Source of the DNA: an uncultured Oscillospiraceae bacterium
GTDB taxonomy: Bacteria > Bacillota > Clostridia > Oscillospirales > Oscillospiraceae
NCBI GenBank assembly: GCA_934589145.1
Contig: CAKTNW010000001.1
Span: 100,048 to 164,047 of the forward strand
Direction: 5' to 3'
Length of the DNA: 64,000 bases
The position numbers were made by a program, and so were the translations under genes. Positions 56,328-64,000 of this stretch are shown in pieces. Numbering within the stretch: position 1 is the stretch's first letter; each line of letters opens with the position of its first letter. The notes beneath the pieces are model-generated. The model was not told where the DNA came from and searched no databases. It saw only the letters and a list, made by a program, of their open reading frames with translations.

Positions 56328-57290
56328 TCAGTTATCGAATTCGCCCTTCAGATCCCGGCCCATCAGCATGCGGATGGCCTCGTGGGGATCGCCCTTCTCG
56401 TAGAGAATGTGGTATACCGACTGGCAGATTGGCAGCTCCACGCCGTACTCCTGCCCCAACTGCACCAGGGCCTTGACGGTGTAGTAGCCCTCGGCCAGCT
56501 GGGTATAGGGCTTGCCCTGCACGAAGCACTCGCCGAACTGCCGGTTGTGGCTGTAAGGGGAGAACACCGTGGCCTCGTAATCGCCCAGATGGCACAGCCC
56601 GTAGGCGGACAGCTCGTTGCCGCCCATGGCACGGATCAGGCGCGCCACCTCCCGGGTGCCGCGGCTCATCAGCGCGCCCTTCAGCGTGACCAGCCCCGCG
56701 CCGTCCAGAAAACCGGCAGCGATGCCCACCACGTTCTTGGCGGCAGCGCCTACCTCGTTGCCCAGCAGGTCGTTGCCGTAGTAGAAGCGGATCAGGTCGC
56801 TGGAGAATTCCCGCACCAGCCGCTGCTTCACCTCGGCGTTCTCGCTGTCGATGACCATGCAGTTGGGGACGCCCCGGTAGAACTCCTGCACATGGCCCGG
56901 CCCCAGCCATACGGCGATGGCGTTGGAGGAATCCAGATACTCCCGCGCCACCTGGCTGAGCCGTTCGCCGGTGCCGATCTCCAGTCCCTTCATGCACAGC
57001 GTGAAGATCTTGTTTTGCAGCGCCAGGGGCCGCAGCTCCTCCATCAGGCCCCGCAGGCTCTGGGAGCCGATGGAGATGATGATCACCTCCGCGTCCTTGG
57101 TGCAGGAGAGGTCGGTGGACAGGGCGATGGACTCCGGCAGCGTCAGCAGATCGTTGCTGCGGGTTTCCAGAAACCGCTGCATCCGGGCGGAATCGGGGCG
57201 TCCGTACAGCGTGACCCGGTGGCCGGTGCGATCCAGGTACCATGTGATCAGCGAGCCCCATCGCCCGCAGCCGATGACAGTGATGTTCAT
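56328..57290 (-). CDS. gpsA: Glycerol-3-phosphate dehydrogenase [NAD(P)+]
   Basis: 320 residues. The NAD loop is MNITVIGCGRWGSLITWYL. Catalytic parts include GNEVGAAAKNVVGIAAG with the active lysine and LGDYEATVFSPYSHNRQFGE. Compared with most GpsA the N-terminal loop reads GCGRWGS rather than GAGSWGT, which is a mild divergence. It supplies sn-glycerol 3-phosphate for phospholipid synthesis. Good aggagg ribosome site; separated from gpmI by a repeat-rich intergenic stretch. Confidence 0.9.
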   Translation of the reverse strand: MNITVIGCGRWGSLITWYLDRTGHRVTLYGRPDSARMQRFLETRSNDLLTLPESIALSTDLSCTKDAEVIIISIGSQSLRGLMEELRPLALQNKIFTLCMKGLEIGTGERLSQVAREYLDSSNAIAVWLGPGHVQEFYRGVPNCMVIDSENAEVKQRLVREFSSDLIRFYYGNDLLGNEVGAAAKNVVGIAAGFLDGAGLVTLKGALMSRGTREVARLIRAMGGNELSAYGLCHLGDYEATVFSPYSHNRQFGECFVQGKPYTQLAEGYYTVKALVQLGQEYGVELPICQSVYHILYEKGDPHEAIRMLMGRDLKGEFDN

Positions 57291-57339
57291 GTATGTGGTT
57301 CCTCCTGAGTTGAGGGAATGATGACGTATGTTGTGGTAT

Positions 57340-57480
57340 ATTGAGGGGCGGACAGAGTCGTCCGCCCCTACGGAATTCTATTGATAACTGCTGCGTAGGG
57401 GCCGATGCCTACATCGGCCCGCTCGAAGAACGCGGTGTCTGCCATGCGGCGCGATGTGGGCATCGCGCCCTACGAAAAGC
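57340..57480. repeat. Palindromic intergenic repeat cluster
   Basis: ggggcggac / gtccgcccc, then ctacggaattctattg shared with 46002-46018, then gggccgatg / catcggccc, and gcgcgatg / catcgcgcc with ctacg ends. No gene is seen. Confidence 0.6.
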
Positions 57481-57498
57481 GTTGTGAAGGACGCGCGT

Positions 57499-57585
57499 AC
57501 CCCAAGGGCACTTATTCCGCTTCGCTCCACTGCGCAGTCGGCCGCAAACCTTTTGGCAGAAAAATCGCAAGACTTTTCGCCAGTT
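57499..57585 (-). repeat. Gene-end stem-loop repeat copy 4, joined to the 36-bp block
   Basis: On the minus strand taactggc includes the gpmI stop, then gaaaagtc / gatttttc pairs with one G-U, then tgccaaaaggtttgcggccgac, then the 36-bp block also found at 55393-55428. Confidence 0.68.
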
Positions 57586-59095
57586 ATCTTACGATCAGCG
57601 TCCGTCCGTCCATCTCCGGCGGGCAGGCCAGACCCAGCACGTCCAGAATGGTGGGGGCGATGTCGGCCAGACGGCCGGTGCGCAGTTCGCTGCCCGCGCC
57701 GCACAGGATAAAGGGCACCAGATTGGTGGTGTGGGCGGTCATGGGGCTGCCGTCAGGCTGCTTCATATCCTCGGCGTTGCCGTGGTCGGCGGTGATCATG
57801 GCGATGCCGCCCATCTTCAGCGTGGCGTCCACCACCTTGCCCACGCAGGTGTCCACAGTTTCCACCGCCTTGACGGCGGCCTCCAGCACGCCGGTGTGGC
57901 CCACCATGTCGCAGTTGGCGAAGTTCAGAATGATTACGTCATAGTTGCCGGACTCGATGCGCTCCACGCACTTGTCGCAGACCTCGAAGGCGCTCATCTC
58001 CGGCTGGAGGTCGTAGGTGGCCACCTTGGGGGAGGGCACCAGCACCCGATCCTCACCGGGGTACTGCTTCTCCACGCCGCCGTTGAAGAAGAAGGTCACA
58101 TGGGCGTACTTCTCCGTCTCGGCGATGCGCAGCTGGGTCATGCCCATGCTGCTGAGGTATTCGCCCAGGCCGTTCTTCACCGCCACACGGGGCCACGCCA
58201 CCAGCACATTGGGCATGGAGGCGTCATACTCGGTGTTGCACACATAGGTGGTGGGGAAGAATTCCCGCTGGAAGCCGTCAAAATCGGGATCCACGATGGC
58301 GCGGGTGATCTCCCGTGCCCGGTCGGGGCGGTAGTTAAAGAAGATGACGCTGTCGTTGTCGCTGATGGTGCCTTCGCTGTCGCAGACCACCGGCTCCACG
58401 AATTCGTCGGTGACGCCGTTGGCGTAGGACTTGGCCACCGCGTCCACGGGGTCGGCGTTGTGGATGCCCTCGCCATAGACCATGGCGTCATAGGCCATCT
58501 GCACGCGCTCCCAGCGCTTGTCGCGATCCATGGCGTAATAGCGGCCCATCACCGTGGCGATCTTGCCCACGCCGATCTGGGCGCACTTGTCCCGCAGCTC
58601 CGCCACGAAGTCCTTGCCGCTGGTGGGGGACACGTCGCGGCCGTCCAGGAAGCAGTGGACATACACCTTGGTCAGGCCCTTGTCCTTTGCCATCTGCAGC
58701 AGGGCGAACAGATGCTGGATGTGGGAGTGTACGCCGCCGTCGGACAGCAGGCCGTACAGGTGCAGGCTGCTGCCCTTGGCCAGACAGTCGTCCATGGCCT
58801 TGTTATAGGCCTCGTTTTTGAAGAAGCTGCCATCGTCGATGGCGCGACTGATGCGGGGCAGATCCTGGAACACCACACGGCCTCCGCCGATGTTGGTGTG
58901 GCCCACCTCGCTGTTGCCCATCTGCCCGGCGGGCAGACCCACGTCCAGTCCGCTGGCGGACAGGGTGGTGTTGGCGTATTCCTGGAACAGCCGGTCAAGC
59001 ACCGGCGTTTTCGCCAGGGTAACGGCGTTGTCGTCGCTGGCGGGAGCCAGGCCGAAGCCGTCCATAATGATCAGCGTAGTCGGCGTCTTGTTCAT
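57584..59095 (-). CDS. gpmI: 2,3-bisphosphoglycerate-independent phosphoglycerate mutase
   Basis: 503 residues, full length. Metal-binding and catalytic motifs are LIIMDGFGLAP at the start, GQMGNSEVGHTNIG with the catalytic serine near 62, DGRDVSPTSG, NYRPDRAREI and TADHGNAEDM. It converts 3- to 2-phosphoglycerate and usually needs Mn2+, which gives a possible link to the manganese riboswitch nearby. It is the last gene of the trmL-pgk-tpiA-gpmI run. Confidence 0.96.
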   Translation of the reverse strand: MNKTPTTLIIMDGFGLAPASDDNAVTLAKTPVLDRLFQEYANTTLSASGLDVGLPAGQMGNSEVGHTNIGGGRVVFQDLPRISRAIDDGSFFKNEAYNKAMDDCLAKGSSLHLYGLLSDGGVHSHIQHLFALLQMAKDKGLTKVYVHCFLDGRDVSPTSGKDFVAELRDKCAQIGVGKIATVMGRYYAMDRDKRWERVQMAYDAMVYGEGIHNADPVDAVAKSYANGVTDEFVEPVVCDSEGTISDNDSVIFFNYRPDRAREITRAIVDPDFDGFQREFFPTTYVCNTEYDASMPNVLVAWPRVAVKNGLGEYLSSMGMTQLRIAETEKYAHVTFFFNGGVEKQYPGEDRVLVPSPKVATYDLQPEMSAFEVCDKCVERIESGNYDVIILNFANCDMVGHTGVLEAAVKAVETVDTCVGKVVDATLKMGGIAMITADHGNAEDMKQPDGSPMTAHTTNLVPFILCGAGSELRTGRLADIAPTILDVLGLACPPEMDGRTLIVR

Positions 59096-59120
59096 GACAG
59101 AACTCCTTTCTTGCGGTATG

Positions 59121-59894
59121 TCAGTCCTGGTTGGCGGCGTTGATGATCTCCACGAACTCGGCGGGCTTCAGGCTCGCGCCGCCGATCAGGCCGCCGTCGA
59201 TGTCGCTCTGGCCCAGCAGCTCCGCCGCGTTGGAGGGCTTCATGGAGCCGCCGTACTGGATGGTGATGGAGCGGGCGATGCGTGCGCCGTACAGGTGGCG
59301 CACGGTGGTGCGGATGAAGGTGCAGACCTCGGCGGCCTGCTCGGCGGTGGCGGTCTTGCCGGTGCCGATGGCCCACACGGGCTCATAGGCGATGACGCAC
59401 TTGCGCAGCTTCTCGGCAGGCACACCGGCCAGGGCGGACTTCACCTGCAGGGCGATCAGCTCCATGGTGATGCCCAGCTCACGCTGCTCCAGGGTCTCGC
59501 CTACGCAGATGATGGGGTGCAGGCCCGCTTCCAGGGCGGCCAGCGCCTTCTTGTTGACGGTGAAGTCGGTCTCGCCGAAGTACTGGCGGCGCTCGGAGTG
59601 GCCGATGATGACGTATTTCACGCCCAGATCCTTCAGCATCTCGGCGGACACCTCGCCGGTGTAAGCGCCGGACTTCTCATAGAACACGTTCTCGGCGCCC
59701 ACGGAGACCCGCAGATCCTTGAAGGCCCGGATGGCGGTGGAAATGTTGACGGAGGGGACGCACACCACCACGTCGCACCACTTGGCCTTGGGCATGATGG
59801 CTTTCAATTCTTCGGCGAACTTCTTGGTCTCGCTGGCGGTCATGTTCATTTTCCAGTTGCCGGCGATAATGGTCTTACGATATCTGCGATTCAT
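59121..59894 (-). CDS. tpiA: Triosephosphate isomerase
   Basis: 257 residues, a full TIM barrel. [10 protein letters not shown] contains the substrate lysine, [14 protein letters not shown] the catalytic histidine, [15 protein letters not shown] the catalytic glutamate, and [15 protein letters not shown] the phosphate loop. It lies between pgk and gpmI in the usual glycolytic order. Confidence 0.97.
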   Translation of the reverse strand: MNRRYRKTIIAGNWKMNMTASETKKFAEELKAIMPKAKWCDVVVCVPSVNISTAIRAFKDLRVSVGAENVFYEKSGAYTGEVSAEMLKDLGVKYVIIGHSERRQYFGETDFTVNKKALAALEAGLHPIICVGETLEQRELGITMELIALQVKSALAGVPAEKLRKCVIAYEPVWAIGTGKTATAEQAAEVCTFIRTTVRHLYGARIARSITIQYGGSMKPSNAAELLGQSDIDGGLIGGASLKPAEFVEIINAANQD

Positions 59895-59951
59895 GTTTTT
59901 CTAAGCTCCTCTAATCTATTTCAAATGATCATGAAAATTATATTTCAATCA

Positions 59952-59980
59952 TTTTTCCGGTGGCGTGAACGTCGGAAAAA
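59952..59980. repeat. Stem-loop related to that at 41.83 kb
   Basis: tttttccg and cggaaaaa enclose a 13-base loop; the flank aatcatttttc and a nearby ggcggc block are shared with the copy at 41815-41843. Confidence 0.55.
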
Positions 59981-60063
59981 TACCGCGATCCAGCCGCCTG
60001 GGGCGGCGTCACCAGTCCGCAGACTGGTGAGGGGGGATCTGAAGGGGGGATGAAATCCCCTCT

Positions 60064-61257
60064 TTACTTATCTAAGAGGCAGGCCACGCCGGGCAGCTCC
60101 AGACCCTCCAGGAATTCCAGAGAGGCGCCGCCGCCGGTGGAAATGTGGGTGATCTTGTCGGCAAAGCCCATCTGCTCCACGGCTGCCGCGCTGTCGCCGC
60201 CGCCCACGATGGTGACGGCGCCGCTGTCGGCCAGGGCCTGGGCCATGGCGCGGGTGCCGGCGGCAAAGTTTTCGAACTCAAACACGCCCATGGGGCCGTT
60301 CCACACCACGGTGCCCGCGCCCTTCACGGCGTCGCAGAAGGTCTTGGTGGTGTCGGGGCCGATGTCCATGCCCTCGTAGTCGGCGGGGATGCTCATGGTG
60401 CTGACCACCTGGCGGTTGGCGTCGTTGGAGAAGCTGTCGGCGGCCACGGTGTCGGTGGGCAGCAGCAGCTTCACGCCGTTTTTCTTGGCCTTTTCGATCA
60501 TCTCCAGGGCGTAGTCCAGCTTGTCGTTCTCACACAGGCTCTTGCCGATCTCGCCGCCCTGGGCCTTGGCGAAGGTATAGGCCATGCCGCCGCCGATGAT
60601 GATGGTGTCGGCCTTTTCTAGCAGATTGTTGATGACGCCGATCTTATCGCTGACCTTGGCGCCGCCCAGCACCGCCACGAAGGGGCGCTTGGGGTCGTTC
60701 AGGGCCTTGCCCATGACCTCCAGCTCCTTGGCCACCAGCAGGCCGGACACGGCGGGCAGGAAGGCCGCCACACCGGCGGTGGAGGCGTGGGCCCGGTGCA
60801 CGGTGCCGAAGGCGTCGGACACATACAGCTCCGCCATGGAGGCCAGCTCCTTGGCGAATGCGGGGTCGTTCTTCTCCTCGCGGATGTCGAAGCGCAGATT
60901 CTCCAGCAGCATGATCTCGCCGCCCTTCAGGGCAGCGGCCTTGGCCTTGGCGTCCTCGCCCACGATGTCCTTGGCGAAGATGACCTCCTGGCCCAGCAGC
61001 TCGCTGAGGCGCTTTGCCACGGGGGCGAGGCTCAGCTTTTCCTTCCACTCGCCCTTGGGCTTGCCCAGATGGGAGCAGGCGATGACCGCCGCGCCCTTGT
61101 CCAGCAGATACCGGATGGTGGGCAGGGCCGCCACGATGCGCTTGTCACTGGTGATCTCGCCGGTGGTCTTGTCCTGGGGGACATTGAAGTCGCAGCGCAG
61201 CAGGATCTTCTTGCCCGCCACGTCCACGTCCATGATCGTTTTCTTGTTGTAGTTCAT
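60064..61257 (-). CDS. pgk: Phosphoglycerate kinase
   Basis: 397 residues, full length. Motifs: [20 protein letters not shown] with the substrate-binding arginine and asparagine, [46 protein letters not shown], and [13 protein letters not shown] near the end. It makes ATP from 1,3-bisphosphoglycerate, the proposed substrate of FkbH-like proteins. It starts 28 bases after the trmL stop, with an aaaggag site. Confidence 0.97.
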   Translation of the reverse strand: MNYNKKTIMDVDVAGKKILLRCDFNVPQDKTTGEITSDKRIVAALPTIRYLLDKGAAVIACSHLGKPKGEWKEKLSLAPVAKRLSELLGQEVIFAKDIVGEDAKAKAAALKGGEIMLLENLRFDIREEKNDPAFAKELASMAELYVSDAFGTVHRAHASTAGVAAFLPAVSGLLVAKELEVMGKALNDPKRPFVAVLGGAKVSDKIGVINNLLEKADTIIIGGGMAYTFAKAQGGEIGKSLCENDKLDYALEMIEKAKKNGVKLLLPTDTVAADSFSNDANRQVVSTMSIPADYEGMDIGPDTTKTFCDAVKGAGTVVWNGPMGVFEFENFAAGTRAMAQALADSGAVTIVGGGDSAAAVEQMGFADKITHISTGGGASLEFLEGLELPGVACLLDK

Positions 61258-61285
61258 CGTTCACGTCTCCTTTACAAGCGTGTTG

Positions 61286-61777
61286 TTATCGTTCCGCCAT
61301 CTCGCCCACGCCCGTCAGGCCGGGAAAGCCGTTCTGACGCAGGGCCTCGTAGGTGAGGATGGCAACAGAATTACTGAGGTTCAGACTGCGGGCGTCCGAC
61401 CGCATGGGTAGCCGGATGCACCGGTCATAGTGGGCCATACGGAAGTCCTCCGGCAGGCCCGCCGTCTCCTTGCCGAAGAACAGCCAGCAGTCGGAAGAGA
61501 ACCGGGCCCCGGTGTAGTCCCGCGGGGCCTTGGTGGTGGCCAGCCACAGGTCGGCCAGCGCCTCGGGATGCTGGCGGAACAGGTCGTCAAGTCCGTCATA
61601 GTCCCGCACCTCCACCAGGTGCCAGTAGTCCAGCCCGGCCCGCTTGACGGCCCGGTCGGAGATATCAAAGCCCAGAGGGCGGACAAGATGCAGACGGCTG
61701 CCGGTGGCGGCGCAGGTGCGGGCAATGTTGCCGCAGTTCTGCGGGATCTCCGGCTCCACCAGCACGATGTTCAGCAT
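61286..61777 (-). CDS. trmL: tRNA (cytidine(34)-2'-O)-methyltransferase
   Basis: 163 residues of the SPOUT fold. LNIVLVEPEIPQNCGNIART at the start, WLFFGKETAGLPEDF in the middle and IRLPMRSDARSLNLSNSVAI form the knotted SAM site. It methylates the wobble position of leucine tRNAs. It is first in the operon with pgk, tpiA and gpmI and has a good promoter. Confidence 0.94.
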   Translation of the reverse strand: MLNIVLVEPEIPQNCGNIARTCAATGSRLHLVRPLGFDISDRAVKRAGLDYWHLVEVRDYDGLDDLFRQHPEALADLWLATTKAPRDYTGARFSSDCWLFFGKETAGLPEDFRMAHYDRCIRLPMRSDARSLNLSNSVAILTYEALRQNGFPGLTGVGEMAER

Positions 61778-61811
61778 GACTTCTCCACCCCTTTATCAAA
61801 AAACCTTGCCT

Positions 61812-61840
61812 AGTATAAAACAATTCCTTCGGAAATTCAA
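61812..61840 (-). promoter_or_regulatory. Sigma-A promoter of the trmL-glycolysis operon
   Basis: Minus-strand TTGAAT (61835-61840), 17 bases, TATACT (61812-61817). Confidence 0.78.
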
Positions 61841-62005
61841 CATCAAAATTATTAAAAAAGGTGATTTTCTCATTAAAATATTGGTTTTAATCGCCGGTTT
61901 TTTCACAAAACCGTCCTTTCTGCCTTTTTCCACATTTTTCGCGGCGGCGCGGACAAAAAGTTGTTGGAAATTCTCTGCGAAAACACTGGATTTTCCCGCA
62001 GGATA

Positions 62006-62014
62006 TGTTATACT
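62006..62014 (+). promoter_or_regulatory. Extended -10 promoter of glmU-like/prs
   Basis: TGTTATACT is an extended -10 element; the -35 is weak. It lies 57 bases before the glmU-like start. Confidence 0.6.
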
Positions 62015-62070
62015 ATCCATAAGAAGAAATGCTAGAAGCGTGCTGCCGCTCTTTCAGGGGGTGTTTTCCA

Positions 62071-63222
62071 ATGGATCACAATCTGGCGATCATTGATCTT
62101 CGCGCCGGCGGTGCCGGCGCCGATACCGCTATCAAACCGCTGATGCTGCAAGCAATACTCTTTTGCCCCGTTATCCGGTGGGTGTGTCAGGAGTTATTGC
62201 CCTGCGGCGTCGGGCGGTTTTTTGTTGTCTGCGACGAAAAATGGCGGGAGGAGACCGCCGATGCCTTACAGGGCATCGACGGCGTGACCTTCCATGACAG
62301 GTTGGAGGAAGCGCTCTCCGCCGCCGAGGGCGATGTGATTGTCGTTCCCGGCGCGGTGGTGCCCGTGTGGGGCGAGGGGAACCGCGCCGTCTATACCGCC
62401 GACGCCACGCTGCTGCGCGCCCGTCTGGCGGAGGGCCTGACGCTGGGCGACTGTCCGGCGGAGGCCGAGGGCGTCCGCCAACTGTGGCAGAGTCCCAGCA
62501 TCGCGCCATCCTTTCTGCCGGTGGCTGACGCCGCGGCGCTTCAGGCGGCCATGCCCGCCGCCCGTAAGCTGCTGATGCGGCGGATGGCCATGAACGGCGT
62601 CACCGTCATCGACACCAATACTACCTATGTGGATCCCCGCTGCGCCGTGGCGCCGGGCGTGACGCTGCTGCCGGGGACGATCCTGCGGGGGCATACCGTT
62701 ATCGGCAAGGGCTGCGAGATCGGCCCCAATGCCATGATCCGGGACTGCGTGGTGGGCGAGGATACCACTGTCAACGCCAGCCAGCTCAACGAGAGCACCA
62801 TCGGCAGCCACACCACCGTGGGCCCCTTCGCCTATGTGCGGCCCGGCTGCGCCGTGGGCGACCACTGCCGCATCGGCGATTTCGTGGAGCTGAAGAACTC
62901 CAGGCTGGACGAGGGAACCAAGGTCAGCCACCTCACCTATGTGGGCGACAGCGACATCGGCAAGCGGGTCAACTTCGGCTGCGGCACCGTCACCACCAAC
63001 TACAACGGCCTGAAGAAATTCCGCTGCACCGTGGGGGACGACGTGTTCCTGGGCTGCAACACCAACCTGATTGCTCCCGTCACCATCGGGGACGGGGCGT
63101 ACACCGCCGCGGGCTCTACCATCGACAAGGATGTGCCCGCCGGGGCGCTGGCCGTGGCCCGCGCGCGGCAGGAGAACAAGCCCGGCTGGGCCGCCCGGTT
63201 CTTCAAAAACAAAAAGAAGTAA
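62071..63222 (+). CDS. GlmU-like protein with a degenerate N-terminal domain
   Basis: 383 residues from the ATG at 62071 behind AGGGGGTG. The C-terminal part (about 175-370) is a normal GlmU beta-helix: TYVDPRCAVAPGVTLLPGTI, SHTTVGPFAYVRPGCAVGD, GDFVELKNSRLDEGTKVSHL, GCGTVTTNYNGLKKFRC. The N-terminal 170 residues lack the pyrophosphorylase signature (the G-x-G-T-R-M loop and its lysine), and the protein is about 70 residues short. It may make only the acetyl transfer step, or have a changed role. A glmU-prs order is usual in Firmicutes and is kept here. Confidence 0.85.
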   Translation: MDHNLAIIDLRAGGAGADTAIKPLMLQAILFCPVIRWVCQELLPCGVGRFFVVCDEKWREETADALQGIDGVTFHDRLEEALSAAEGDVIVVPGAVVPVWGEGNRAVYTADATLLRARLAEGLTLGDCPAEAEGVRQLWQSPSIAPSFLPVADAAALQAAMPAARKLLMRRMAMNGVTVIDTNTTYVDPRCAVAPGVTLLPGTILRGHTVIGKGCEIGPNAMIRDCVVGEDTTVNASQLNESTIGSHTTVGPFAYVRPGCAVGDHCRIGDFVELKNSRLDEGTKVSHLTYVGDSDIGKRVNFGCGTVTTNYNGLKKFRCTVGDDVFLGCNTNLIAPVTIGDGAYTAAGSTIDKDVPAGALAVARARQENKPGWAARFFKNKKK

Positions 63223-63263
63223 AAATTTACATAAAAAATAACAAAAGAGGAGGATGTTTCACC

Positions 63264-64000
63264 ATGATTTCTCACGGCAAGGACATCAAGATTTTCACCG
63301 GCAACGCCAATCCCGCTCTGGCACAGGAGATCTGCAAGATCATCGGCACCAAGCTGGGCGAGGCAGAGGTCAAGAGCTTCGCTGACGGCGAGGCCAGCGT
63401 CTCCCTGTACGAGACCGTCCGCGGCAGCGACGTGTTTCTGATCAACTCCACCTGCAAGCCTGTCAACGACAGCCTGATGGAGCTGCTGATCATGATCGAC
63501 GCCTGCAAGCGCGCCAGCGCCGGCCGCGTCACCGCGGTGATCCCCTACTTCGGCTATGCCCGCCAGGATCGCAAGGCCAAGAGCCGCGACCCCATCTCCG
63601 CCAAGCTGGTGGCCAACATGCTGACCGCCGCCGGCGCCGACCGCGTGCTGACCATGGACCTGCACGCCAGCCAGATCCAGGGCTTCTTCGATATCCCCGT
63701 GGATAACCTGCTGGGCAACCCCGTGTTCGTGGACTACTACGCCAAGAAGTTCGGCGAGAAGTGCGAGAACATGGTGGTGGTGTCCCCCGACGTGGGCAGC
63801 GTGGCCCGCGCCCGCACCTTCGCCCAGAAGCTGCACATGAACCTGGCCATCGTGGACAAGCGCCGCCAGAAGGCCAACCAGTGCGAGGTCATGAACGTCA
63901 TCGGCGATGTGGCCGGTAAGGACTGCATCCTGTTCGACGACATGGTGGATACCGCCGGTTCCATCTGCAACGCCGCCAAGGCCATCGTGGAGGTGGGCGG
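63264..64000 (+). CDS. prs: Ribose-phosphate pyrophosphokinase, 3' end beyond the window
   Basis: 245 complete codons to the right edge, from the ATG at 63264 behind agaggagg. Motifs: IKIFTGNANPALAQEICK, FADGEASVSLYETVRG, IPYFGYARQDRKAKSRDPIS (ATP site), TMDLHASQIQGFFDIPVDNL, and the PRPP loop ILFDDMVDTAGSI. It makes PRPP for nucleotide, histidine and tryptophan synthesis. It is cotranscribed with the glmU-like gene. Confidence 0.95.
   Translation, partial: MISHGKDIKIFTGNANPALAQEICKIIGTKLGEAEVKSFADGEASVSLYETVRGSDVFLINSTCKPVNDSLMELLIMIDACKRASAGRVTAVIPYFGYARQDRKAKSRDPISAKLVANMLTAAGADRVLTMDLHASQIQGFFDIPVDNLLGNPVFVDYYAKKFGEKCENMVVVSPDVGSVARARTFAQKLHMNLAIVDKRRQKANQCEVMNVIGDVAGKDCILFDDMVDTAGSICNAAKAIVEVG

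Overview
The window looks like a chromosomal segment of a spore-forming, high-GC member of the class Clostridia, probably an Oscillospirales-type gut bacterium. The basis is a SpoVT sporulation regulator, an M23 peptidase of SpoIIQ-like build, a trmL-pgk-tpiA-gpmI glycolytic run, a glmU-like/prs pair, and Gram-positive style Shine-Dalgarno sites and sigma-A promoters. The genus cannot be fixed from sequence reading alone.

Layout. (1) 1-2520 is host chromosome: the end of homoserine kinase, an AEC-type permease, a gamma-carbonic-anhydrase-like protein and the first 30 codons of spoVT. (2) About 2510-39578 is a 37-kb integrative element inserted inside spoVT. An 11-bp core (ggcgacccgtt) lies at both ends (2510-2520 and 39568-39578). 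The 5' part of spoVT is at the left end and its 3' part at the right end. Joining the halves at the core gives a 179-codon SpoVT, the normal size of the family. (3) 39579-64000 is host chromosome again: the rest of spoVT, homoserine dehydrogenase, thioredoxin, asparaginyl-tRNA synthetase, a pseudouridine catabolism operon, two RluA-type synthases, tRNA-Val, lspA, a manganese-type (yybP-ykoY) riboswitch before a P-type ATPase, gpsA, the glycolytic genes, glmU-like and the start of prs.

The element is mosaic. Its left end carries a putative AAA-ATPase/RloB-TOPRIM-like defence pair and an orphan gene. Next come a regulatory block (sigma factor, XRE regulator, excisionase-like HTH), a replication block (CHC2 primase, D5/P4-type helicase) and a MobV relaxase. 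No type IV secretion genes are visible, so it is best read as a mobilizable rather than self-conjugative element. Most of the cargo is one 22-gene surface-polysaccharide operon read right to left from a promoter at about 35.74 kb to a terminator at about 11.86 kb. It contains an initiating sugar transferase, glycosyltransferases, an EpsG-like polymerase, a Wzx flippase, WecB, pyruvyl and acetyl transferases, an FkbH-like protein, and a complete lic-type set for choline uptake, activation and transfer (LicA, LicC, BCCT transporter, LicD). One acetyltransferase is frameshifted at a run of ten G, which suggests phase variation. The right end carries BRO-N and RhuM proteins in an operon with the large serine recombinase.

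Insertion swaps the 3' ends of two genes without a stop: the recombinase frame reads on into the SpoVT C-terminal domain, and the SpoVT DNA-binding domain takes a 30-residue element tail. Excision would restore both. The element therefore looks like a mobile capsule and phosphocholine island that also interrupts a sporulation regulator, formally resembling the skin-type elements of other spore formers. Whether excision is developmentally timed is inference.
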